DNA of 64,000 nucleotides from Tubiluchus corallicola (lineage: Eukaryota; Priapulida; Priapulimorpha; Priapulimorphida; Tubiluchidae), in the NCBI GenBank assembly GCA_030141605.1, contig JAQGDQ010000117.1, positions 531,228-595,227 on the forward strand, given 5' to 3'. Each line of letters begins with the position of its first letter. The first letter of the stretch is position 1. A program made the position numbers and the translations under genes. Shown here piece by piece: positions 1 to 52,900 of this stretch. The notes below the pieces were generated by a model, which was given only the letters and a program-made list of their open reading frames with translations, was not told the DNA's origin and did not search any database.

Positions 1-1039
1 GGTAAAGCTGCTGAAGTTTGATCTATAATAGATACTTCGTTTAGTTTATTAAAGAGCGAATGGTAGACATTTGCATCAAAAATGTGAAAACGTGGAATGC
101 GAACAGATACGGGTGAACGAATAAGTAACCGCTATTGCTATTGCTAAAAAGCGGGAATTTTTATTTTTAATGAACCACAGCTCAAACAACAGATTTATGA
201 TTTTTTTCGTTTTAACATAATCATATTTAAGTTGGGTTTCCTTAAAATAATTTATTGAAAAGTACAACAATTTTCCGATTCGTTTCTTTGTGGAATATAC
301 GAGAAAACCGTAGCATTAAGCGTACCTTTTACATTATAAATTTGAGCTGTTTAAATGTTCTGCCTTTTTTCATTGTAAGCTCTCCGTAGAACATTTATAT
401 TTGCTATATCAACTTTTTGCTGCCCTATTTCTACAATTCAGGTAATGGGCATATGACGACGACGATGATGATATTTGCTACTCGGATTTTGAGTCACTAA
501 CTACTTTTAGAGAGAATCTTTGTTAATAAGTGACTTTTGTACCCACTGAGTGTTGATACTGCGGGATGATAGATTGAAAACCCATGTAACATTGATGTTA
601 CGGAGATTTGGGATAATAATATATTTACCGTTGTTCGCTTGCTTCATTTTGTGTTTAGACAATTTCATTAATTTCTAAATTCGTGTTTTCCTTACCTCGG
701 ATATAGGGTTTGCCATTATTAACGGGGCTAACATACAACACAGCACAGTGTGAGCGAAAGAGAGCGGTCCCATTTTCTGGCAGATGTCGCCTCCAGTAAT
801 GAACGATCCAACCCTCACGCGGGTAACCCGCTCCGAAGATCACCTTTGATTTTTTATCATAAAAGTTCGATCGAGTCAAATTTCACTTCCGTTTCCAAAC
901 ACCGGAAACGCCGCCCACGCAAATGCCGATGATTTTTCTTTTTCAAAATCTTTCTACACACTTCGAGGCACAGTTTCTTTCTAACTTCATCAGAGCAGTT
1001 TGTTCCTAGTTGTTACGTTGTCCTACTCCGATGCAAATT

Positions 1040-1320
1040 TTTTCCTGTCCAACAGAAATTCATTGTAGGGTTTTGTGATGAAGCTGCCTCCTTGTGATGA
1101 TAATGATGATGACAAACACATTCAGTCGGGCCGAAGTAGAGTTTTACAGTGCGCGGCGGCGTACAGAAACTCCCCCACCGCACACTCAGCTCGCGCCGAG
1201 AGGAAAAGACTAGAGCGATATTTGCGAAAACACTCCTACGCATGCGGGTGACGTCATACCGCGTTCGCGGGAGAGCCTGCGAAAATTGCAAGCTATGACA
1301 GAGATCCGGATACACTTACC
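1040..1320. promoter_or_regulatory. CpG-rich promoter-like block with CRE palindrome
   Basis: Against an AT-rich background this stretch is dense in CpG (for example GCGCGGCGGCG near 1150) and has a perfect cAMP-response palindrome TGACGTCA at 1249-1256 beside CGCATGCG, an NRF1-like core. A GTAAGT donor-like hexamer on the minus strand near 1318 could belong to an untranslated exon. No coding exon of a partner gene was found, so direction and target are unknown. Confidence 0.4.
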
Positions 1321-1625
1321 AGTGAAATGCACATTTCCGTTGATAAACAAAATAACAGAAAACAGAGAATGAAGTCGCACACATGTAACAACTATTACCT
1401 GAACAGCAAAAAAACTTTGAGATGCTAAATTTGCCTATGCGCAGTCTTAAACGTGCACAAAATTTAAAAGTTTTTGGATCACGATATATAGCAGCGCAAT
1501 GCACTGAACACATGCGCTAAAAAGAAAAATCACGAAGGAAGTGCAACGTAAGTCAGTTTACTTAAGTAACCGTATAGGTCTGGATTTGTCCTTAAGTAAA
1601 TTCCATAGAAGAGATAGTCATAGAA

Positions 1626-1704
1626 GCGATGACAACATTAGGCCTACTGTCATGCCTACATGCTAATACATGTAGGCTGACAGTAGGCCCAATGTTGACA
1701 TCGC
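1626..1704. repeat. Long imperfect hairpin
   Basis: Two arms of about 36 nt are near-perfect reverse complements (two mismatches and one single-base bulge) around a 5-nt loop. The core is CAACATTAGGCCTACTGTCA, answered by TGACAGTAGGCCCAATGTTG. A short foldback element is the likeliest explanation; a small-RNA precursor is possible. Confidence 0.65.
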
Positions 1705-4358
1705 AGCACATGACAATTTACTACTACGGCAGCCATTTTATGCAAATTTCGTTTTTAAAAGCATAAAAGTACGGCTGTCTTAAGAGCTACAGTTTTATTC
1801 TCTGCCACACGTTCTTACTGACAACTGAGGCGCTGTATGGCGACTAGCAGTAGAGAAATTTGCGCGAAACATTAAAAGGCGAAAAGTCCATTTAACGAAC
1901 GTCCAAAATCGCAAATTCAGTTCTCATCACTGTCGCGGTGAACTGCGACTCGTGTAGTTCCGCGTGCAGCTCGAAAAACTAATTCTTGCTTTTGATATCT
2001 AGATTTGCAATTCTTTTCCGAAGTTGATCACATATCACTCACGATAATTACACGTATAACTGTATTCTTTCAGTTGTTATTCGACTTGACCTTGAGGAAA
2101 AGGCACGTTTCCTTTACTACATGGAATTACTAAGCTGGATGATGACGTAACTTGACTGAACACATTAGTAATACAAAAAATTTTAAAAATTAGTAATTCT
2201 AAAAATGCCTTATGATGTAAATAAGCATAGAGTAAATATATATGTTTGTATATTTCATATGTATATAACGTTGTAAATACGTTTAATAGTATTTGCTTGT
2301 GTATAAAATTAGTTACATTAACATATTCGTGTTATAATTTCTTACGACTGTTAAGATGTAAAAAAATAAGTGGCGCTTGTGATCCTAGACTCGTAAATTA
2401 TTTTTCAAACATAAAACAAATCTATTTTGAGGCCTAGTAAACTAGTTAACCGCAAAAAGATGCCATGGCGCAGAAAAACTGCAAAAGAATCACTTATACG
2501 TGACTGAGTAACACGGAATTAAATGACAGCTGATGACACGCATGCCACTTCAATTTACTATATAGCCTTCGTTCTATTTCTGAATAACCAGAATTGAAAG
2601 TATGCCAGCCAACTTAATTAACATTCATGGATTTCCCTATAGGCCACGTTATAATGATTGTAATTACAAGTGATATACTTTGATAGTAAATGACTAAAAG
2701 ACACAATGTTTTATTGAAATTATGCGTTTATTTCACTATTAAGAACAACAATTTGAATCTTTATAACAAAAACTACGAAACTATGCATTGTATACAAAAT
2801 TGGAGGGTTTCCGTTTCTTTCACGTACCACTTAAATAATGTAATAATTGCCATAATATCTAACCCTGTTAAAAGCATTGCCTTTGCGTAACAGAACTGAC
2901 GCAAGTCAAATGAAGAATTTATACAGTACTTGTCAGTAAATGTCACCATAAGAAAATGTTGCAAAAATATTTACAGGTTTAATTTCCCTTAGATAAGACA
3001 TCGTACTAATTATATCTAATGAATGAACAAGTAATTGTACGAACAAGTCGGCCTATAATGTTATGAACTTTTTACCCTTGTCAAGTAATTTGTTAGTTAT
3101 TTATTTGCACAGAGTAAATGAGGTTATGTTTGTTATACTAGGTCTAGCCTAGAAACAGCACATCACACGTTGTCTGCAATTAACCTTAACTAAAGATTTA
3201 GGTATAACAGATAGCTGCATGGTACAAACTAAACTCAGGTTATCCAGGACGCAGTTTTCTGTTTGAATTCAAAGAACAACAAGCATTCAAAAAAGATTGA
3301 ATTAAACAACTCAGAATATATTATAAACATAACCCATCCAGTGAGAGTTAAACCGAAGTTATAGCCAGAAAATCTCGAAGCCGTCTCAAACATTTCTAGC
3401 TTACTGCTTATTAATAACTATTTAAAGTACGTATATTTCAGGAAAATGTAGGTCTATAGGATCAATAATCAATTCAATTTATTTGACGTAGATTCTAAAG
3501 ATCGGAAGTAAACTTGATGTAAATGATCGGAAGTGGTGCTGACAAGCCACTGGCATAGTGGTGACTATTTTTTTTTTGCTAGATTAAGTGCTATGTTTAC
3601 CTTGAGGGCAGATTTCTTTTACTTTAGAGTTCTGCCTGCCTGCCCAATCGACGTAATGGGTATACGAAAATTGTCTTCAAATCAATTTTTCAAGCTCAAG
3701 TCAGAATTACAGTCACACCTAAATCTGGCATGAGACAGATGACATACCAAATAGGGTTGCCTATCCCATTTCTGACTAATTTGTGTAGCATTTACTTCCA
3801 AATTTAATTTGTGATGAAAAGCACTGCAAGGTTACAAAATCCTTTTGGCAAAAAGTTGTGCTACTCCAAAGAAAGTGATATTTGTTAACATCAGAAACAA
3901 GAGCAAGATAGTAGCTTCAGTACATAAGGATGGAAGAAATAGACAGTGTCTGGAACTACCATGGTATGTGTTATAACATTTTCCTGGAACATCTTATAAC
4001 GTTTTTATATTTTCACCAAAACTATGTTTGGTAAACTCATGACGAGTGTTGTCCAATGAGGCACTGAAGCCTATAACAAAACAGGTAAGAGATACGTAGC
4101 AGATAGCATTAACTATAGAGTTGGTAGGTAATTTAGGGCTCTGCTTCAATCTTCTCTTTAGCTGTAAATTAACATGGCTACAAGATTTAAATGAATGGAA
4201 TGGTTTATGACATTAACATTGAAAACCATTACAAATGTCAAAGTTGCACATTCGTCTATATAGTAAATGTGCACTATCATCGTCCAAGAATGCAATGATA
4301 CCTCTGAACTTTCACCTACCTTTGGTACACAGTAGAGACTACCGTACGAAGCACCTGT

Positions 4359-4364
4359 TTTATT
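4359..4364 (-). terminator. Candidate MCCC2 polyadenylation signal
   Basis: AATAAA on the minus strand, 709 nt past the MCCC2 stop. A variant ATTAAA at 4555-4560 is nearer. Neither can be chosen without transcript data. Confidence 0.3.
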
Positions 4365-5072
4365 TACAAATCACTGCTTCATCAGAATACTACCTAGGAC
4401 TCAAGTGGTACGTTAGCTTATTTGAATTTATGCAGAAGGGACGATCCCACTAAGCAATATACTATAATACAAACTTTCTTCAGCCGTAATCTGTGATCTG
4501 TTAAAGTCCAAAGTTAGCATTGTAGGCCTACTGCCAGAAATGCAGGCACAATGTTTTAATGATTGGGATGTGAAGTTGCTTAAAATATGACTACCATCTC
4601 AATTTATCATCCTAGTCACACCAGCAACAGCAGATAAGAGCAGCCTATATTCATAATTGTATCATAACAGCATTTACTAACCTCCTTATAAGAGATTAAA
4701 ATCACCTTCAGCAAGGCAGAAATAAATTAACTGTACAAAGGTCATAAACCTTCGATTAGTAATTAGACAAGATTCACAAGCATGATTAGGATTATTACAG
4801 CATAGATCTCAGTTCTTAATTTGGCACTAGTTTAAAGATATAAAGCCTCATGATCTCGAACTGCACCAGTAAATATAACCAGACTGATTAAAACATCCCA
4901 AAATAATTCCGTTAAAATTCTATTGATCTTTCCCCATTCCTAATGTATATCCATCGCATTCACTATAGAATCATCCTTACACAGGCACTGACTCTTACAG
5001 AAAACAGTCCTCAAAACAAGTAATACTTTCATACTAAGTGTCCATTTAAAATGAGTATCCCAGAAGCGGTTT

Positions 5073-46589
<41,517 letters not shown>

Positions 46590-46910
46590 TTCTACTGTAA
46601 GATTAAATCGTTGATTTAAGGTAGATAACCAGCAGAAAAATAACGTGTGCTAAACACGAATAAAAATAAGTAAAGCGTCAGGTCGGTATCAGCTATTATT
46701 TTGTTCCTTTCTTAGAATATTTAGTCTGAATAACTCTATCCTGCTACTTAAGGGAAATATTTCAACACAACCGAATTATTGTTTTGAAATAAAAAACACA
46801 GTTTTTGCTAAACACGTGTGTATACTGTGGGCGCGTGTGCACTGTACAGTACGAGTGGAAACTCTTCGAAAGTCTCGTGTTGTCTGTTTTGGATAGTTTG
46901 TCATTACAAC
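46590..46910. promoter_or_regulatory. Divergent promoter region between MCCC2 and FAH
   Basis: 321 bp separate the MCCC2 and FAH start codons, which point away from each other, so both promoters and both 5' leaders must fit here unless untranslated first exons lie elsewhere. The decamer GCTAAACACG occurs twice in the same orientation, at 46649-46658 and 46807-46816. The second copy overlaps a CACGTG E-box at 46813-46818. The first lies in a short inverted repeat, CGTGT-GCTAA-ACACG. No convincing TATA box is placed for either gene. Shared regulation is inferred from the geometry. Confidence 0.7.
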
Positions 46911-46991
46911 ATGTCTTTTGTAGATGTACGCGAAGATAGCGACTTTCCACTAGAGAATTTGCCGTATGGAGTGTTTAGTGTAGCAAACAAT
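46911..46991 (+). CDS. FAH: FAH first coding exon with probable GC donor
   Basis: Encodes 27 residues ending YGVFSVANN. The reading frame continues to a stop only after 47028, so a splice is required before the next exon at 47782, which begins [17 protein letters not shown]. The best junction is AAT|GCAAGT at 46992, a canonical GC-type donor hexamer, in phase 0. It leaves a linker close to the family length. The nearest usable GT, at 47010, has a poor context (TCT|GTACTT). Confidence 0.7.
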
Positions 46992-49900
46992 GCAAGTGCA
47001 ATGTTTTCTGTACTTATCTTACATACATAGTTTTGGGAGGTGGGTCACGCCTCCCGAGTATACGCCTGCGCGATACTGTTTTCTGTCTGCCGCCATCTGT
47101 TGTATTGTGTCCATTCCTAAGCCCGTTATATTGTATATATATTCTTTACGTAGGTCAACAATACCGTACCATACCGCCACTCTTAAAATATAAGAGTGGT
47201 AGAGGTTAATCAAGCAAGCTCATTGTAACCCCATATTTCGTATCTATCCAGCTTATTCTTGAACTTGTTCACTGAAGAAGCTTTAGCAATTTCAGACGGG
47301 AGTTGATTCCACTCTCCAACCACTTTTTCCGTGAAAAAATATTTTCTACAATTCAATTTAGCTCTGTATTTAAAAATTTTTAGAGAATGCCCCCTGGTTC
47401 TGTCATCACTTACTAGTGTAAACATTTTTCTCTTTCAATGCCACCTAACCCATGCATAATTTTATACGTTTGTATCAAATCTCCTCTATGTCTCTTCAAC
47501 TCTAAGGTTGTAAGTGAACATTTTCTAAGCCTCCAACCGCGACCCTTCCCATCTATTGCGTCACTGCTTGTCAACATAGAGCACATACTGGTTCACAGTT
47601 CCGTACCACAATAGTCAATACATTAAAGTGTCACTATATGTCATTATAATGTGTAATTGGGTCCAAATTTGAAAATGAATGTTTATTATGATTTGCAATT
47701 ATTACTAAATGTTTTGTCACAATAGGCAAACAACGAATTAGCCTTTACTGGAGAATGAAATTTGGTGAATATTTTGTTTAGCTTGCTGAAAAGCGTATAG
47801 GCGTTGCAATTGGGGAGCAGATTTTAGACTTGAAGGCTACAAGTCACCTTCTACCATCTGATGTTCAAGATGCGCTTTGTCAGGTAATTTTTAGTAGCTA
47901 AACTTATTTAAGCTACCTATGCTTTTTAGCATTTAGCTTTTCATTAGCATTTTAAAAACTGTTGGCTAGGTTTCAAGGCATTTTACAGTCATTAGTTCAT
48001 CATTGTGAATTTGTTTCTAGGATACACTAAACAAGTTTATGTCATTGGGCCCAACTGCTTGGAGTTCTACTAGAGCAAGGCTGCAAAAGCTATTATCATC
48101 AGATGAGCCCACTATTCGAGATAATAACGAACTTCGAAAGTGGTATAGTTTGTTCAAAAATGACCATTAATAAATATTGTAGTGCTCTTGAGACTTAACT
48201 TAATTGTACCCAGTATTTATAAGTTAAATAAAGAAACATGATTGTGTGTACAGAGGTGTTTGATAACATAAATACAATGTTTCACCAACTGGCTTAATTG
48301 AATCTAATTTGCATAAAGTGTTTACTGCTTAGGGACTAGAAAAAGGAGAAGGCTGTACTAATTACTAATGTTTGCCACTTGAAATGAAACACCTAAAAGG
48401 TCGGTTAATAGAACATTTATTTACAGAAAATTGAAAATTGCTTTATTTGTTTGTTTATTTAATTTGTTATGTTCTAGTTGCCTCACATCTAACTGGGATT
48501 TAGCAATAACTGTAAGCATTAAGCAAAACTTGCAAATTATCTAAATTACTCACTGAATTAGTCATCTGCAAGTATTTTTTTCACAAACTTTATTGCTTCA
48601 TAAGTACAAATGTGTATGAATGACTGTATATTCTGTCTTCTTTTTGGCCATTTTCTTTGCTTTAAATTGAGTAATAAAAAATTAAGTAATGTGCACCTTT
48701 TTAAATTAATAAGAAATAAAGCAACAAGAATTTGCATAGTGCGAACAGATAGTGTTTAGTAATTTATATAGTGAGGTTGTCAATGTGTGTCCCTAATTTT
48801 GGGACAGTTTCTTCTTTTACTTTGAAATAGATGTTTCATTGTTTTATTCGTTGTTTTTAGTGCCTTGGTTCCTCAAAGTTCTGCTGTTATGCATCTGCCT
48901 GCACATATTGGTAAGTGTTTTACAATGGAAGGTCTGATTATTATCGTTGACTGGTACAGGTTCAGTGCAATTAAAATTTATCAAAATTTACAAGCTCTTC
49001 CTTCAGACCGACACCTGCCTAAGATTATAATAAAGGTAAACCATGTTGATTGAAAACTCTATAGCAAAACCTTTATCATGTTAATAATAATCGTAATAAT
49101 AATAATAATGATAATAGCAATAATAAGAATAATAGTCATTAATTTGTCTCGATAGCCATATAGCACATACATTACAATGGTTACTATTACCCGCACTTTA
49201 CTGCAAAAAATCTACTTGCTTGGTCGAGGAACCAACAGTACGATTTTTTCAGTTTTTGGTATGACATGGTTACAGAATGGAACCCCTAACCTCATGCATG
49301 GAGTGAGCAAGCTACCTCAGAGCTATTATTGTGCTGACTAGGGATGTACACAAATGGTTGATTATTCGATGCTTCGAATGTTTTTCACTACTCGAATAAT
49401 AAAATATTATTTGGTTGCCCTATCTACACTGTGTTGATACGTGCTGTATGCCACCCACTTATTTCACAGGCAAAAAAACCTACATTTAAGCTGACATCAT
49501 TGTAACATTAAAACAACACGCATCTTTGCCGCACATGTGCCAGAAAAACAATCATTGCATTGTCAGCTCACTGCCCTAGGTGATTCACTGAGAAGTTGGG
49601 TATGCTGCACATGTTACTTCTTTTACCTAATCATCTTTGTAGCATCAAAGAGTTTATAGTTTTTTATGGGAACATTTTGGAATAAGCACATTTAAATATC
49701 CTGGAGTCAAGCATTCAATCATTTAAATAATTTTTCCTCGCATATACGAATAATAAATTATTCGAAATCTCTCGCCCCCAGTGTTGACAATGCGCCACTA
49801 GTAGCACTAGTTGCACTGTGGCACCAGTTGTGGAGTTACATATATATAGGCATTCAGTTATGCTGGAGATTTTTATTGTTTTATTTTCTATAATTTTAAA

Positions 49901-52900
49901 AATTATTGTTCTACTTGAGTAAATCTATGTTTTAATTAAAAAACAAAAATAGATATTAGCTAAGCCTTAACTGTGTGTATCTTTTTCCATATAGACAGTG
50001 ATAAATAAAGGATCTTTTAGCCTTCATCTTCTAAAAAGAGATTGATTTTTTTAATGTTATTTATATCTGCAGTATTAGTAACTTACCTTTCTGAAATTAT
50101 TACTCATTAGTTAAGTGTAAAACTAAATTGCTTGTAGGGCCCAGATTCAGTTTAAGTCTCACTAAATTTGTCTCTTTTTCATTTGACAAAAACCATTAGT
50201 CCTTTATTTTTAGCTTAAGCTATAAGCCTGTAAGTAAATTGACCACCGATGCGTGTAGCTTATGCTTTCCTGACGCATCATCTTTTAAGAGATATCGATT
50301 GAAAGTTTTAAAAAGTTGACTCGGTTGAGTATTCTTGGATTTTGCAGTGTTATGAGTGCTTGATTTATAAGGCTGTGGCTACTAGATACACACTTTGGCA
50401 ACTTTCATTTATAAACACTCATTTACAAAAACGGATCATGCACTTTTTGCATCTAAGAACAGATACCCGTAAAGATATTTTTTCTGCAATGATTTCTAAC
50501 GTATTTTAACTTGATTTTCGTTACTACCATTTTTGTAGCATTTTAAAAAAAAATTGCAAAATTAAGTGTGTTTCATTAATTAGAATCCTAGTTATGTGGC
50601 TCTTATTGCACTTAGTACCATGAGGGATAAAACATAAATGTGCGCACATTGCTAATATTTCAAACCCGTTGTTTTCAAACAAGCCTAAAAATTATTATAA
50701 GAAAGTCTCAGACACATTCCAAACAAGCCATAAGTAAGCCTACATTCACATTCTGTTTTTATTTTCTTTTTTGTTTTGTTTAAAAGTGAAAGTGAAATAA
50801 CTTTTGCCCTATGTTAATCGTATTAATTTATGTAACCTGACAAAGGGAGCATTGATTTCCCGAAATGTCCTTAATACTGAGTGATAGACCTTGTTGTGAT
50901 TAACAACCTCTTTATGGATACACAGCCCCACTTATTAATTTTAAATTTTGTCCTGTTGTTTTCATTCAGTTACCATTATGTTAACTTACTCTGCAATATG
51001 GTATTTAAACTACTTATTTGTGTAGGTGATTATACGGATTTCTATTCATCGCGAGAACATGCAACTAACGTTGGTACTATGTTTAGAGGGAAAGAAAATG
51101 CCCTGATGCCGAACTGGTAAGTTAAAACAAGGTTTACTTTTAAATTCATGCAGTTGCGTAGTTGTATTTCATTATATTAATGGGAAAAGCTTTTATTTTA
51201 GTTAATTTAAATTTTCTTGCATGTGCTGTTCTTTCTCTTTGTTTACATTGCTATTTTCCCCTCAGAGATTTCCAAGGAAACTTGCTTGTAGTAATGTGCA
51301 CTATTGACTGTAGTTAGTGCACTCAACAACAAAACTAACAAGCATCACTTGTGTCTAATTGCAAGTATCATTTTCAACCATTACGTTTCCACTGCAAGTG
51401 AGGCAAATGTCTTTTTTCGTAAATAAACCATCACATAAATGGTATTCTTTTTTTCAAAATTCACGTTACACATGTTTTTGCCAATTGATGTTCAGTGTCT
51501 GCAATGAGAAACAAAAAGTTTTGTCACTGTTTTCTCACTGGGTATTGAGATAGTAGCAGCTAAACTGACTTTTCATATGGTGAGCTAAATAAGTGTATAT
51601 TAATTACTTTCCAGTGGTGTTAGCACTAATGGAGTGTCCTTTTTTACATATCGCATATTCCAATTTTGTAGGTTACACCTGCCTGTTGGCTACCATGGTA
51701 GGGCTTCATCTGTTGTTGTGTCTGGGACAGCAATTCGTAGACCTAATGGGCAGATGCGGCCAGATGAAAGTATGCTATAATGTTGACTTTTCTTTGCAGT
51801 AATTATAAGTAATAACCATTATTATATGCATTTTTGGGTCTGTTATTGACTGCTGAATCCAAGCTTGTAGAGCGTTATGTCTGTAAACAAGTAACACTGG
51901 AAACTCTCCTTTTCTGCTGGCATTTTGATTTTCTAAATTTGAAGAAAATGTTATAGTCTATCTACTGTTTTGTTTTGTTGATCATTTAAAGTATGTGGGG
52001 CTTTTGACTTAAATAATAATGTTCGTTTTTTAGCAAAGCCACCCGTGTTTGGCCCTTGTAAGCTGATGGATTTTGAGCTGGAAATGGCATTTTTTACTGG
52101 CCCTCCTAATAAACTTGGTGAGCCCATCTCCTGCAAAAATGCTCACGAGCATATATTTGGTATGGTGCTCATGAATGACTGGAGTGGTAAGGTTATTCGT
52201 TATAGAAATGATTTGTTGTAAAACTGTCATAGTGACATAAGGCAAGTTAAATTTAAAAGAAAGAGATGAAACTAATGAGTGAAGAAGGGTAGTACTACAT
52301 TATTTTCATGATCTAAATACCTTTTACCTGCATTCATTGTGTAAAATTGTGTCAGTAGATCAAACTACTGCTTTGAACTTGACTTTTCTGTTTAATCCAC
52401 AGATTTTAACTTGTGCATATGCAAGAGTGAGTTTGCTAGCCAGCATATCGATCAATTCTTCAAAAGTGTGTCGTTCAGGGGGTGTTTTTGCCTAACAATC
52501 AAAAGCATTTTTTATGTTAGAACATGGTGCTGTTGTTTTCATCACAATTTGTGTGAAGCTAGCAGTCTCTCTGTTGCGCATGCACGGCATCTAAACCTGA
52601 GATACAGTCTTTTTTGCAAACTTGTGATTATGTGTCTTAGCTCGTGACATCCAGAAATGGGAGTACGTACCACTCGGACCTTTTTTGGGAAAGAATTTAG
52701 GTACGACAATTTCTCCATGGGTCGTTACTATGGAAGCGCTTACACCCTTTTGTTTGCCAGGGCCAGTTCAGGTACTGTAGACATGAATTTCTGAGGTTTG
52801 TTCATTAGGAATTTGACACTGTGACCTTTGTGATTTAACTTGCGGTTGCCTTTATAAAATCTGAATAGTATGTAGCTTGTCTGGTATTAAAATTTGTTGT

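Larger units (their letters stand above)
1..5072. other. Region beyond the MCCC2 stop; no coding exon recognised
   Basis: Mostly AT-rich, with only short ORFs that lack recognisable protein features. It should contain the MCCC2 3' untranslated region at its right end. A CpG-rich block lies at about 1040-1320, with a second CpG-enriched patch near 1800-1980, and a long hairpin at 1626-1704. Confidence 0.7.
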
